Positions 16,197 to 25,233 are shown, counted from the stretch's first letter. The stretch is 64,000 bases of DNA from Arthrobacter sp. C9C5 (GCF_013359735.1 NZ_JABFMX010000005.1:1-64000), one strand, 5' to 3'. Program-made: numbers and translations. The notes: generated by a model not told the origin, from the letters alone.

Positions 16197-16829
16197 CTAT
16201 TTCTTGACCGCCACCAGCAAACCGTCGCCGGTGGGCAGCATGGCTGAGGCGAGGCGGTCGTCGTCGCGGATGGATTTGCCGACCTGGCGCAGGACGACGG
16301 TGGTTGCCTCGCGGGCAGCGGGGTTGGAGACGCGGTCCTTGTCCAGGGCGTCGTTGACGATCAGCAGGCCGCCGGACTTGAGCAGCCGGATGGCCTGCTC
16401 CACGTAGCCGGGGTAGTTGGGCTTGTCCGCGTCGATGAACACCAGGTCGTAGGCGCCGTCGGTCAGGCGCGGCAGCACGTCGCCGGCACGGCCGGAAATG
16501 GTGCGCGTGCGGTTGGCGGGGCTTCCGGCCTCCTGGAAGGACTCCCGCGCGGCGCGGAGGTGTTCGACGTCGACGTCGATCGTCGTCAGCACGGCCTGCG
16601 GTCCGAGGCCCCGCAGGATGCAGACGCCGGAAACGCCGGCCCCGGTGCCGATTTCCACCGCGGTCTGAGCCTTGGAAGCGGCCGCGAGTACGGTCAGGAC
16701 GGCGCCGACGCCGGGCCCGATCGGGGTGACGCCCAGTTCGAAAGACCGTTCGCGCGCGTGCAACAGAACCTCATCCTCGGCAGGCAGATCTTCTGCGTAG
16801 GACCAGCTCGTGGACTTATCGGCGCTCAT
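16197..16829 (-). CDS. SAM-dependent O-methyltransferase (class I, OMT_3 type)
   Basis: This 210-residue soluble enzyme methylates a hydroxyl group using S-adenosylmethionine. Motifs are VEIGTGAGVSGVCILRGL (SAM-binding motif I, near residues 60-77) and the metal-binding VFIDADKPNY (near 131-140), typical of the catechol-O-methyltransferase-like PF01596 family. The substrate is unknown. The start at 16829 (MSADKSTSW) is preferred because GGAAAG lies upstream and the extra in-frame upstream stretch lacks domain content. It is divergent from sigE, as Rv1220c is in M. tuberculosis. Confidence 0.88.
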   Translation of the reverse strand: MSADKSTSWSYAEDLPAEDEVLLHARERSFELGVTPIGPGVGAVLTVLAAASKAQTAVEIGTGAGVSGVCILRGLGPQAVLTTIDVDVEHLRAARESFQEAGSPANRTRTISGRAGDVLPRLTDGAYDLVFIDADKPNYPGYVEQAIRLLKSGGLLIVNDALDKDRVSNPAAREATTVVLRQVGKSIRDDDRLASAMLPTGDGLLVAVKK

Positions 16830-17064
16830 GGGTATCGCTTTCCGGGCAGGAGGGGAGTGTTTCATACAGCGTACTGTGTCCTGCATGGTCTTCGGCGTTC
16901 CGCCGTGGGCGGAAGAACCCGCCACGTCAGGAAATTCCCAGCTTATTTTGAAATGATAGTTATCCGCTCATCCGCGTGGTGATCGGCGCCGAATCTAGGG
17001 GTGTAAAGGCTTGCAGAAGCAAGTGCCATCCAGGCGTAAGCACCATCCGCGAGGGGAGTGGACA

Positions 17065-17700
17065 ATGTCGGTTGTGGCAGCTGTCCCGGTAACTGACGAG
17101 TCCCAGCCCACGGCCGAGGCCGAATGGGTCAGGCCGACGTGGGAAGAGGTGGTGACCAACCACTCCGCCAAGGTCTACCGCCTGGCGTACCGGCTCACCG
17201 GCAACAAGTACGACGCCGAGGACCTCACCCAGGAAGTCTTCGTCCGGGTCTTTCGCTCGCTGGACAACTTCAAGCCCGGCACGCTCGATGGCTGGCTGCA
17301 CCGCATCACCACCAACCTCTTCCTCGACCAGGCCCGGCGCAAGAGCCGGATCCGCTTCGATGCGCTGGCCGAGGATGCCGAGTCGCGCATTCCCGGCCGC
17401 GAGCCCGGTCCGGAGCAGAGCTTTGAATTCAACAACCTCGATCTGGACGTGCAGGCCGCCCTTGAGGAGCTGCCGCCGGATTTCCGCGCCGCCGTGGTGC
17501 TTTGCGACCTTGAGGGCCTGTCCTATGACGAGGTTGCCGTGGCGCTGGACGTCAAACTCGGCACCGTCAGGTCCCGGATCCACCGCGGCCGGACGATGCT
17601 CCGCGAGAAACTCGCCCACCGCGACCCCAGGCCGCAGCCGGCCGCAAAGCAGTCACTGAAGCCGCGGCTCAAGATGCCCCGCATCGCCGGCCTCCTCTGA
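17065..17700 (+). CDS. sigE: ECF RNA polymerase sigma factor SigE
   Basis: This 211-residue extracytoplasmic-function sigma factor has region 2 at about residues 25-95 ([36 protein letters not shown]) and region 4 at about 130-185 ([20 protein letters not shown] with helix-turn-helix [20 protein letters not shown]). The orthologue in mycobacteria directs the envelope-stress response. The ATG has GAGGGGAG six bases upstream. A zinc anti-sigma gene follows after eight bases and tatB after that, the same neighbours as Rv1221-Rv1224, but no HtrA protease gene lies between. Confidence 0.92.
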   Translation: MSVVAAVPVTDESQPTAEAEWVRPTWEEVVTNHSAKVYRLAYRLTGNKYDAEDLTQEVFVRVFRSLDNFKPGTLDGWLHRITTNLFLDQARRKSRIRFDALAEDAESRIPGREPGPEQSFEFNNLDLDVQAALEELPPDFRAAVVLCDLEGLSYDEVAVALDVKLGTVRSRIHRGRTMLREKLAHRDPRPQPAAKQSLKPRLKMPRIAGLL

Positions 17701-17708
17701 ACCGGGCA

Positions 17709-18893
17709 ATGGGTCAACTGAAACACTTCCTCGCGGGCCTCACGTGCACGTACTTCGGCCGGAAACCGGGCCGGGCCCGGCCGGGCGCGCAGCCGCTCAC
17801 CGGCAGGGCCCAGGAGCGGCGCCGGAAACACCTTGAGCGGTGCACCGCTTGCCGTGCCCGGCTGCAGCGCGAACGCCAATACCTCGAACGGCTGCGCGGC
17901 GCCGCTGTGCCCGCCGCAAGCGAAGACCTGACCGCCCGCCTGCTGGCCCGCACCGGGGTCCTGGCCGCCGGGCAGCAGGACGCGGGGACAGAGGCGGCTA
18001 CCGCGCCCGGTCCGCCCTCGGTTCCGCCGCAGCGCACGCTGCCGCAGCAGGGGAGGCCGCTGCGGCTCGCTGCCCAGATCGCCGGCGGCGTGGCCGCCAC
18101 TGCCGTCCTGATGGGCGGCGCCGCCTACCTCATGGGCAGCGACACGGCGCTGCCCGCCGACGAGGCGTTCACCTCGGCCTTTCCCGGGACGAGCCCGTCC
18201 GGCCCGGCGCTGTCTTCCGAGAGCATCTCCGTGGCCGCGTGGAAGCTCAGCGGCGAGCCGGACGTCACGCCGGCCGGCTCGCTGAGCGCCGACCAGCTCT
18301 CCGCACTGCGTGCCCGTGGCTGGACCTGCCCGGAACTGCGGGAGCTGGGCTACCACCTCGTCTGGGCCCGCGGCGGAGTCGCCGACGGCTCGGAAGTCCT
18401 GGAGCTTCGCCTCACCGACGGCCGGCACTTTGCGACGGTCCTGGAACAACACGCCGATGGCACCGCCGTCCGGCACGGCGCGGCCGGCACTGCGCGGCCG
18501 ACCCCCGGGCCGGCTGCCCCAGCACAGTCGGACGTTCCACAGTCGGCCGCGGCACAGCCCGCCGCCGGGCCGCCGGTGAACGTGCTGACCGGGCACCCGG
18601 CCACCGAGGACGGCTTTGTTGCCGCCCGGCTGGACACCGCCGCGCCGGACGGCCCCGCCGGCCCGGCCGGCTCGCTCTGGATCAACAAACAAGCGCCCTT
18701 CCGCGCCATCTACCGGACGTCCACGGCCACCTTCACGTATATCTCTGAGCTCCCGGCGGAGCAGGCCGACGACGGCGTGGGCGCCCTGGTGCATCCCCGT
18801 CCGGTCAAGGCGCCGCCGGCACACGGCGGCGAGGGAGTCCCGGCCCGCCTTGAGCGGGGCCTGGAACGGATTGTGGAGCTGCTGGCACGATGA
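17709..18893 (+). CDS. Zinc anti-sigma factor, membrane-anchored
   Basis: This 394-residue protein carries the anti-sigma zinc motif H-x3-C-x2-C (H41, C45, C48 in HLERCTAC), which places it in the ZAS family and makes it the probable inhibitor of SigE encoded eight bases upstream. A membrane helix lies around residues 119-141 (AAQIAGGVAATAVLMGGAAY), leaving about 250 residues outside the cell, rich in Ala, Pro and Gly. That outer region is much longer than in M. tuberculosis RseA, which I recall as having no such domain, and may sense envelope damage or control proteolysis. The latter is inference. Confidence 0.85.
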   Translation: MGQLKHFLAGLTCTYFGRKPGRARPGAQPLTGRAQERRRKHLERCTACRARLQRERQYLERLRGAAVPAASEDLTARLLARTGVLAAGQQDAGTEAATAPGPPSVPPQRTLPQQGRPLRLAAQIAGGVAATAVLMGGAAYLMGSDTALPADEAFTSAFPGTSPSGPALSSESISVAAWKLSGEPDVTPAGSLSADQLSALRARGWTCPELRELGYHLVWARGGVADGSEVLELRLTDGRHFATVLEQHADGTAVRHGAAGTARPTPGPAAPAQSDVPQSAAAQPAAGPPVNVLTGHPATEDGFVAARLDTAAPDGPAGPAGSLWINKQAPFRAIYRTSTATFTYISELPAEQADDGVGALVHPRPVKAPPAHGGEGVPARLERGLERIVELLAR

Positions 18894-18981
18894 CCCGCGC
18901 CATGGCCCCGCACCATACCGGGGCCCGTCAGCCGGGCCCGGGCAGCGCTTTCTGGAATCGTCGCGCGCAGGACTGAGAGGG

Positions 18982-18987
18982 TAATCT
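18982..18987 (+). promoter_or_regulatory. -10 box of tatB (TAATCT)
   Basis: TAATCT ends seven bases before the GTG of tatB, suggesting that tatB has its own leaderless or near-leaderless transcript and does not depend only on sigE read-through. Confidence 0.45.
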
Positions 18988-18994
18988 TCCTAGG

Positions 18995-19372
18995 GTGCTT
19001 GGAATCAACGGACCGGAGTTCATACTTCTGCTGATCATCGGCCTTTTGGTGATCGGACCCAGCAGGCTGCCCGAATACACGCAGAAGCTGGCCAACATCG
19101 TCAAGGAAGTCCGCCGGATGGCCTCCGGCGCCCGCGAACAGATCAAGGAAGAAGTCGGCATCGACATTGACGATGTGGACTGGAAGAAGTACGACCCCCG
19201 GCAGTACGACCCCCGCCGGATCATCAAGGAAGCCCTCCTGGAGGACGATACCAAGCCCGTGAGCGCCGGTGCGCCCGCCGCGGTCGCCACCGCCGAAGAG
19301 CGCCGGCCGGCCCGGGTCATCGAGCGGCTGCCGGAGGGCGAGGCCGCGCCGTTCGACTCCGAGGCAACCTAA
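18995..19372 (+). CDS. tatB: Sec-independent protein translocase TatB
   Basis: This 125-residue component of the twin-arginine translocon forms the substrate receptor with TatC. An N-terminal membrane helix (residues 5-21, NGPEFILLLIIGLLVIG) is followed by the hinge GPSRLPEYTQKL and an amphipathic helix (VKEVRRMASGAREQIKEE). The proline in the hinge and the EF before the helix suit TatB or TatA; the length, the acidic tail and its place beside sigE indicate TatB. It converges on mrp with 34 bases between stops. Confidence 0.92.
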   Translation: MLGINGPEFILLLIIGLLVIGPSRLPEYTQKLANIVKEVRRMASGAREQIKEEVGIDIDDVDWKKYDPRQYDPRRIIKEALLEDDTKPVSAGAPAAVATAEERRPARVIERLPEGEAAPFDSEAT

Positions 19373-19383
19373 ACAGGGCGTCC

Positions 19384-19402
19384 GGCCGGACCCGGTCCGG
19401 CC
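19384..19402. terminator. Palindromic terminator between tatB and mrp
   Basis: GGCCGGACC and GGTCCGGCC (19384-19392 and 19394-19402) are perfect nine-base arms around one central C. Placed between two convergent genes, it probably terminates both transcripts. Confidence 0.55.
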
Positions 19403-19406
19403 CGTG

Positions 19407-20585
19407 TCAGCGCGGCTGGAGGCCCAGCGACAGCCCTTTCAGCCCGCGCGGGCTGGCAGCCAGCTTGCCGGCAATGCCCGCCAGGGCCAGCGCGGCCGGA
19501 GTTTCGGGCCGGCCAAGCACCAGCGGGACCCCGGTGTCGCCGCCTTCGCGCAGCAGGATATCGAGCGGAATCTGGCCCAGCAGCGGCACCTCGGTGCCAA
19601 CGGTGGCGGAGAGCCGCTCGGCGAGCACGGCGCCTCCGCCGCTGCCGAAGAGTTCCATCCTGCCGCCGTCGGGCATTTCCAGATAAGACATATTCTCCAC
19701 GACGCCGGCCACTGACTGGCCGGTCTGGACCGCGATCGCCCCGGCGCGCTCGGCCACGTCGGCGGCCGCAGCCTGGGGAGTGGTCACGACCAGGATCTGC
19801 GCCTTGGGCAGCAGCTGGGCCACCGAGATGGCGATGTCGCCCGTGCCCGGCGGCAAATCCAGGAACAGGGCGTCGAGGTCGCCGAAGTAGACGTCGGTGA
19901 GGAACTGCTCGAGGGCACGGTGCAGCATCGGCCCGCGCCAGGCGACCGGCTGGTTGCCGGTGACGAACATGCCGATGGAGATGACCTTGACGCCGTAGGC
20001 CACCGGCGGCAGGATCATGTCGTCCACCCGGGTGGGTGCCTGGCTGATGCCCATCAGCGCCGGGACCGAGAAGCCGTACACGTCCGCGTCGACGATCCCC
20101 ACCCGCAGCCCCTGCGCCGCCAGGGCGCAGGCCAGGTTCACGGTCACCGAGGATTTCCCCACCCCGCCCTTGCCGCTCGCCACGGCGTAAACCTTGGTCA
20201 GGGAGCCCGGCGCGTTGAAGGGGATGCCGCGCGCACCGCCCGGGCCGCGCAACCGCTCCTTGAGCGCATCGCGCTGTTCCTGGCTCATGACCTTGAGTTC
20301 GACGTCGACGGCGGTCACGCCCGGCACGGCGGCCAGCGCCGCCTCGCAGTCCGCGGTGATGGTGCCGCGCAGCGGGCAGCCCGCGATGGTGAGCAGCACG
20401 GCAATCCGTACCCGGCCGGAGCCGGAAACGTCCACCGAATCGACCATGCCGAGCTCGGTGATGGGGCGGCGCAGTTCCGGGTCGATCACGGTGGCCAGTG
20501 CCGCGTGCACGGCCTGTTCCAGGGGGGAACTCGGGCCGTTGTCCGCGGGGTTGTCCAGCGGGATGCCGTCAGGCGTGGTGCTCAT
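19407..20585 (-). CDS. mrp: Mrp/NBP35-family ATPase, iron-sulfur cluster carrier
   Basis: This 392-residue protein has an N-terminal MIP18/DUF59 domain (about 25-100) and a P-loop ATPase domain with the deviant Walker A GKGGVGKS (138-145). Family members carry and deliver Fe-S clusters in the cytoplasm. The CxxC found after ENMSY in enterobacterial Mrp is absent here (EMPDGGRMELFG), so cluster binding, if any, uses other ligands. It is the third gene of a minus-strand operon after the MgtE-like and DUF1003 genes, with only 11 bases between it and the latter. Confidence 0.92.
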   Translation of the reverse strand: MSTTPDGIPLDNPADNGPSSPLEQAVHAALATVIDPELRRPITELGMVDSVDVSGSGRVRIAVLLTIAGCPLRGTITADCEAALAAVPGVTAVDVELKVMSQEQRDALKERLRGPGGARGIPFNAPGSLTKVYAVASGKGGVGKSSVTVNLACALAAQGLRVGIVDADVYGFSVPALMGISQAPTRVDDMILPPVAYGVKVISIGMFVTGNQPVAWRGPMLHRALEQFLTDVYFGDLDALFLDLPPGTGDIAISVAQLLPKAQILVVTTPQAAAADVAERAGAIAVQTGQSVAGVVENMSYLEMPDGGRMELFGSGGGAVLAERLSATVGTEVPLLGQIPLDILLREGGDTGVPLVLGRPETPAALALAGIAGKLAASPRGLKGLSLGLQPR

Positions 20586-20596
20586 GCGGTGAATGC

Positions 20597-21340
20597 TCAG
20601 CTTTCGGGATAGGTGCGTGGCGCCGGCGGGCCCGCGGCGCCCGGACCCGGCCCGGACTGTTTGTCAGGCTTTGCCTCACTCTTGACCCGGGGGATCTGCT
20701 GGGTGCGGGGGCCGCGTTGCTTGTCCCGGCGTTCCTTCAGTTTTTCCTTGACCTTGTCCCGCGGGGACTCATGGACACCCGCGGAGGGATCATGCGTGCG
20801 GAGTTCCTCCTGGGCTTCCAGCATGTCCTCGAGCAGGCTGCGCAGTTCGGCCCGGACGTAGTCGCGGGTGGCGACCTCGCGCAGGGCGATGCGCAGCGAG
20901 GCGAGCTCCCGGGTCAGGTACTCGGTATCGGACAGGTTCCGCTCGGCGCGTTGGCGGTCCTGTTCCAGCGAGACGCGGTCCCGGTCGTCCTGGCGGTTCT
21001 GCGCCAGCAGCAGCAGGGGCGCGGCGTAGGAGGCCTGGAGGGAGAGCATCAGGGTCAACAGCGTGTATCCGAGCGCCTGGGAGTCGAACTGCCACTCTTT
21101 CGGGGCGAAGGTGTTCCACACCAGCCAGAAAACGCAGAACACGGTCATGTAGACCAGGAACGTCGGGGTGCCCATGAAGCGCGCGAAGCCCTCCGTGGCG
21201 TGGCCGAAGGCGTCCGGGTTGGGGGAGAACTTGGGCAGGATCCGCGCGCGGCCGCTCAGGGGCGTGTCCAGGCTGCCCTTGCCGGGCGCCTTGCTGCCGG
21301 GCCGGACGTTGGAGGTCCGTGGTGCGGTGGGATCAGCCAA
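20597..21340 (-). CDS. DUF1003 membrane protein
   Basis: This protein of about 247 residues has two membrane helices in the middle (about residues 60-110: FLVYMTVFCVFWLVWNTF and ALGYTLLTLMLSLQASYA), followed by the characteristic charged motif LAQNRQDDRDR and a long coiled-coil tail rich in Arg and Glu. The function of DUF1003 is unknown. A TTG start at 21340 is preferred because GGAGG lies five bases upstream; the upstream TTG at 21352 has poor spacing. The start overlaps the end of the MgtE-like gene by eight bases, so translation is probably coupled. Confidence 0.85.
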   Translation of the reverse strand: MADPTAPRTSNVRPGSKAPGKGSLDTPLSGRARILPKFSPNPDAFGHATEGFARFMGTPTFLVYMTVFCVFWLVWNTFAPKEWQFDSQALGYTLLTLMLSLQASYAAPLLLLAQNRQDDRDRVSLEQDRQRAERNLSDTEYLTRELASLRIALREVATRDYVRAELRSLLEDMLEAQEELRTHDPSAGVHESPRDKVKEKLKERRDKQRGPRTQQIPRVKSEAKPDKQSGPGPGAAGPPAPRTYPES

Positions 21341-22616
21341 TGCGGCCTCCAAGCTTCCTTATCGGGGCGTCGTCCTCGTGGGCGCGCCAGTCATCGGGCA
21401 ACAGATGATCAAGCACGTCATCAACAGTCACCGCCCCGACGAGCCGGCCGTCGTCGTTGACCACGGGGAGTGAGTTGAGGTTGTAGGTGGCCAGGGTGCG
21501 GGCGACCTCGCTGATGTGCGCCTGGTCAGAGACCGGTTCGAGGTTCTTGTCCACCAGGTTGCCCAGCGGTTCCGGCGGCGGGTAGCGCAGCAGTTGCTGG
21601 ATGTGCACGACGCCGAGGAAGCGCCCGGTCGGCGTCTCCAGCGGCGGACGGGCAATGAAGATCGAGGAGGCCAGCGCGGGGGAGAGCTCCTCGCGCCGGA
21701 CGTGGGCGAGGGCCTCGGCGACGGTCGCTTCCGGCGGCAGGATGACCGGCACGGGCGTCATCAGGCCGCCGGCGGTGTCCTCGTCGTATTCGAGCAGGCG
21801 GCGAACGTCCTCGGCGCCTTCGGGTTCCATCAGCTGCAGCAGTTCCTCGGCCTGGGCGCTGGGGAGTTCGGCGAGGAGGTCGGCGGCGTCGTCGGGGTCC
21901 ATCTCCTCCAGCACGTCGGCGGCGCGTTCGACGTCGAGGGCGGAGAGGATTTCCACCTGGTCGCCCTCGGGCATTTCCTGCAGGACGTCGGCGAGGCGTT
22001 CGTCCTGGAGCTCGCTGGCGACCTCGAAGCGTCGCTTGTCGCTCATCTCCTGAAGGGCCTCGGCAAAGTCGGCGGGCTTGAGGTCCTCGTGGGTGGCGAC
22101 GAACTGGGTGGCGGCCTGGGGCTCGGTGCGGGCGCCCTGCTGGGCATCGGCCCAGTCGATGATCATGGTTTCGTTGCGGCGCAGCCGGCTCAGCGGCGAG
22201 AGGGAGTGGCCGCGGCGGACGAAGAGCTTGCTGACAAACCAGTCGCCGGAACGGTGCCGGTCCATCGCGATGTCCTCGATGGTGGCGTCCCCGCTGCCGT
22301 CGGCCAGGGTCACGCGGCGGTCGAACATCTCGGCGACCACGAGGGTTTCCGCGCCGCGCTGTTCGAACCGGCGCAGGTTCACCAGCCCGGTGCAGATGAC
22401 CTGGGTCTGGTCGATCGAGGTGATGCGGGTCATCGGCACGAAGACGCGCTTCTTGCCGGGGACCTCGACGACGATGCCCACCACGTGCGGGGCGCCGCGG
22501 TTGCCGCGGGAGAGCACGACGACATCGCGCAACCGGCCCAGACGGTCGCCCAGGGGGTCGAAGACGTCCAGTCCGAGGAGGCGCGCGACAAATACCCGCG
22601 AAAGAGTTGTGCTCAC
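21333..22616 (-). CDS. Soluble MgtE N-domain / CBS protein with PRC-like front
   Basis: This 427-residue protein has an N-terminal PRC-barrel-like part (about 1-150), the MgtE N superhelical domain (about 170-290, repeats such as LADVLQEMPEGDQVEILSAL) and a CBS pair (about 290-410). It lacks the membrane domain of MgtE magnesium transporters, so it cannot be a channel by itself and may sense Mg2+ or nucleotide for a partner, perhaps the coupled DUF1003 protein. M. tuberculosis Rv1232c has the same layout. The GTG start lies six bases after TAGCCT. Confidence 0.87.
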   Translation of the reverse strand: MSTTLSRVFVARLLGLDVFDPLGDRLGRLRDVVVLSRGNRGAPHVVGIVVEVPGKKRVFVPMTRITSIDQTQVICTGLVNLRRFEQRGAETLVVAEMFDRRVTLADGSGDATIEDIAMDRHRSGDWFVSKLFVRRGHSLSPLSRLRRNETMIIDWADAQQGARTEPQAATQFVATHEDLKPADFAEALQEMSDKRRFEVASELQDERLADVLQEMPEGDQVEILSALDVERAADVLEEMDPDDAADLLAELPSAQAEELLQLMEPEGAEDVRRLLEYDEDTAGGLMTPVPVILPPEATVAEALAHVRREELSPALASSIFIARPPLETPTGRFLGVVHIQQLLRYPPPEPLGNLVDKNLEPVSDQAHISEVARTLATYNLNSLPVVNDDGRLVGAVTVDDVLDHLLPDDWRAHEDDAPIRKLGGRIG

Positions 22617-22622
22617 ACCTAC

Positions 22623-22628
22623 AGGCTA
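22623..22628 (-). promoter_or_regulatory. -10 box of the MgtE-like/DUF1003/mrp operon, leaderless
   Basis: TAGCCT, then GTAGGT, then the GTG at 22616. The six-base spacing predicts transcription starting at the initiation codon. Confidence 0.5.
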
Positions 22629-22693
22629 CCGAGTCCGCTCTCTTTTAGCTGAATTTGCAGGCGCTGCCCAGCTGGATGGGTGAGAATGGGCGT

Positions 22694-23557
22694 ATGTCAA
22701 ACATTTTTGGTGGTCCAAAGGCCGGCGCTCCCGGCGGGGCGGACGAGTCCCGCGCTGTTCCCAAGGGGGACACCGTCGGTTCCTACAACTCCTATCTGGA
22801 CGCCCAGAAGGCGGTGGACTACCTGGCGGACCAGCAGTTCCCCGTGCAGCTGGTCTCGATCGTCGGCAATGACCTGAAGATGGTGGAGCGCGTCACCGGC
22901 CGGCTCACCTACCCCCGCGTGGCGCTGTCCGGCGCGCTGAGCGGCATGTGGTTCGGCCTCTTCGTGGGGGTCATGCTCTCCTTCTTCTCGGAGTCCGGCG
23001 GCTACTTCTCGATCGTCACCTCCGTGTTGATGGGTGCGGCCTTCTTCATGCTGTTCGGCATCGTCACGTACGCCATGCAGCGCGGCAAGCGTGACTTCAC
23101 CTCCACCAGCCAGGTGGTCGCAACGAACTACGACGTCGTGGTGGCCTTCGAAGCCGCCCATGAGGCGCGCCGCCTGCTGCACCAGCTACCGATGACGCAG
23201 CATGACGCCTCCGCCCCGGGCTTCCAGCAGCACGACCACCAGCACCAGCCGTTCCAGCCCGGCCCGCAGCAGCCCGGCCCGCAGCAGCCCGGCCCCCAGC
23301 AGCAGCCCGGCCAGCAGGGGCCGATGCCCCAGCGTCCCGCGGGCTGGAGCGACCCGTATGGCCAGCGGACCACCGATGCCGGCCAGCCGGCGGCCGCCGG
23401 TGAGCCCGCCGCGGAGGAGGAACCGGTGCGGCCCTCCGGCGTCAGCTACCCGGACCTGCCCGACGGACGGCCGCAGTACGGCGTCCGGGTCACCGACGAA
23501 CCCCGGCAGGGAGAGCACAGCCCGGACGGACCCCGCCGGGACGGCGAGCAGCGCTAA
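22694..23557 (+). CDS. YflT-like (general stress protein 17M) membrane protein
   Basis: This 287-residue protein has an N-terminal YflT/17M-type alpha-beta segment (SYNSYLDAQKAVDYLADQQF, then VSIVGNDLKMVERVTG), two membrane helices (about 75-125) and a long Pro/Gln/Gly-rich cytoplasmic or exposed tail with four PGPQQ-type repeats encoded by repeated CCCGGCCCGCAGCAG units. M. tuberculosis Rv1234 has a similar core and location. The function is unknown. ATG 22694 was chosen because GAGAAT lies six bases upstream and the protein then begins MSNIFGG; it is divergent from the MgtE-like gene with 77 bases between. Confidence 0.82.
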   Translation: MSNIFGGPKAGAPGGADESRAVPKGDTVGSYNSYLDAQKAVDYLADQQFPVQLVSIVGNDLKMVERVTGRLTYPRVALSGALSGMWFGLFVGVMLSFFSESGGYFSIVTSVLMGAAFFMLFGIVTYAMQRGKRDFTSTSQVVATNYDVVVAFEAAHEARRLLHQLPMTQHDASAPGFQQHDHQHQPFQPGPQQPGPQQPGPQQQPGQQGPMPQRPAGWSDPYGQRTTDAGQPAAAGEPAAEEEPVRPSGVSYPDLPDGRPQYGVRVTDEPRQGEHSPDGPRRDGEQR

Positions 23558-23593
23558 GGCCGCCAGACAGCAAAGGCAAGGCACCAGGCAAGA

Positions 23594-23635
23594 GAAAGGG
23601 AGGGCCGCCGGATCACACCGGCGGCCCTCCCTTTC
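23594..23635. terminator. Strong bidirectional terminator
   Basis: A perfect 18-bp stem (23594-23611 with 23618-23635, GAAAGGGAGGGCCGCCGG on the left arm) has a six-base loop. It lies between the YflT-like gene and pepP, which converge. Confidence 0.88.
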
Positions 23636-23649
23636 CACTTACCCCGCTG

Positions 23650-25233
23650 CTAGGGCAGCTGGGCCTCAACGTCCTGGTAGATGCCTGCCATCCAGGACTC
23701 GACGTCGTCGGCCTTCCGCGGCAGCGCGGCGCTCAGGTTGACCGGGCCGTCCGCCGTCATCAGGATGTCGTCCTCGATCCGGACGCCGATTCCTCGGTAT
23801 TCCGCCGGAATGCCAAGGTCCTCCTCCTTGAAGTACAGTCCCGGTTCGATCGTGAAGACCATGCCGGGGGCCAGGATCCCGTCCAGGTACAGCTCACGCT
23901 TGGCCTGGGCGCAGTCGTGCACGTCCAGGCCCAGGTGGTGGCTGGTGCCGTGCGGCATCCAGCGGCGGTGCTGCTGGCCTTCGGGGCTGATGGCTTCCTC
24001 GACGGACACCGGCAGGAGGCCCCATTCGGCGAGGCGTTCGGCCAGCACGGTGGTGGCCGCGGTGTGGATGTCGCGGAACTTGGTGCCGGGCTGCGCGGCG
24101 GCAAAGCCGGCGTCGGCGGCGTCAAGCACGGCCTCGTAGACCTTGCGCTGGACCTCGGAGAAGGTGCCGTTGGCCGGCAGGGTGCGGGTGATGTCCGCGG
24201 TGTACAGGGAGTCGGCCTCGACGCCGGCGTCCAGCAGCAGCAGCTCACCGGCGGTGACCTTGCCGGTGTTGCGGGTCCAGTGCAGCACGGTGGCGTTGTT
24301 GCCGGAAGCGGCAATGGTGTCGTAGCCGAGTTCGTTGCCCTCCTCGCGGGCCCGGGCGAAGAACGCGCCCTCGACCACGCGCTCGCCGCGGCGGTGGGTG
24401 AGGGCCCGCGGCAGGGCCTTGACCACCTCGGTGAAGCCTTCAACCGTGGCGGCCACGGCGGTCTTCATCTGCTCGACTTCCCATTCGTCCTTGATTAGGC
24501 GCAGCTCGGAGAGGGCCTCGCTGAGCTTCTCATCAAGCGCGTCCAGGACGCCCAGGTCCAGGTTCTCCGGATCCTTGGCGGTGTTGTAGCGGGCCGTGTC
24601 CACGAGCGCGTCGATGTTCTCGTCCACCTTGCGCACCAGCCGGATGGAGATGCCGCCGATCTCCGGGGCGCCGACGTTCTTGGTGATGGCGAGCTCGAGT
24701 TCGGCCAGGTCGGCGGTCTCCAGGCCCAGCTGGGCCTTGAACTCGGCGAGGGTCGGCCGGGCGCCGATCCAGAACTCGCCCGAGCGGGAGTCGGCGTAGA
24801 ACTGCTCGGTGTCGCGGCCGGCCAGCGGACGGAAGTACAGCGTCGCGCGGTGGTGTCCGCCGTCGTCGCCCTTGCCTTCGTCGGCCGGCTCCAGGATCAG
24901 CACGGCGTCGGGCTCGTGGTCCAGGCCCAGGCCGGTGAGGTGGGCGAAGCCCGAGTGCGGCCGGAAGCGGTAGTCGCAGTCGTTGGAGCGGACCTTCAGC
25001 GGGCCGGCGGGGATGACCAGGCGTTCACCTTTGAACAACTCTGAGATGGCCCGACGGCGGGCGGCGGCGTGGCCGGCGACGGCGTCGAGTTCCGGCAGCT
25101 GCTCCCGGGACGGGGCCCAGTTGCTGGCCATGAACGCCTTGAAGGCATCGGAGCTGGGCCGCTGCGAGCGGTTGTTGACGCGCTCTTCGAGGGGCTGGGA
25201 AGCGGAGACTTGGGTGTTATCTGCATCGTTCAC
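23650..25233 (-). CDS. pepP: Xaa-Pro aminopeptidase (aminopeptidase P, M24B)
   Basis: This 527-residue cytoplasmic metallopeptidase removes N-terminal residues next to proline. An AMP_N domain (about 50-190) precedes a pita-bread catalytic domain. The metal ligands appear in order as the aspartates of LLLDAGVEADSLYTADITRT, the histidine of GTSHHLGLDVHD, the glutamate of FTIEPGLYF and the last glutamate in GVRIEDD. The pattern is complete, so it should bind two metal ions. It is divergent from the PHP gene across 71 bases. Confidence 0.93.
   Translation of the reverse strand: MNDADNTQVSASQPLEERVNNRSQRPSSDAFKAFMASNWAPSREQLPELDAVAGHAAARRRAISELFKGERLVIPAGPLKVRSNDCDYRFRPHSGFAHLTGLGLDHEPDAVLILEPADEGKGDDGGHHRATLYFRPLAGRDTEQFYADSRSGEFWIGARPTLAEFKAQLGLETADLAELELAITKNVGAPEIGGISIRLVRKVDENIDALVDTARYNTAKDPENLDLGVLDALDEKLSEALSELRLIKDEWEVEQMKTAVAATVEGFTEVVKALPRALTHRRGERVVEGAFFARAREEGNELGYDTIAASGNNATVLHWTRNTGKVTAGELLLLDAGVEADSLYTADITRTLPANGTFSEVQRKVYEAVLDAADAGFAAAQPGTKFRDIHTAATTVLAERLAEWGLLPVSVEEAISPEGQQHRRWMPHGTSHHLGLDVHDCAQAKRELYLDGILAPGMVFTIEPGLYFKEEDLGIPAEYRGIGVRIEDDILMTADGPVNLSAALPRKADDVESWMAGIYQDVEAQLP

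Noticed and set aside
16926-17064. Autoregulatory ECF promoter (GGAA...GTT) upstream of sigE
   Set aside because: GGAAA at 16930 and GTT at 16959 are 29 bases apart, about six too many for an ECF promoter.
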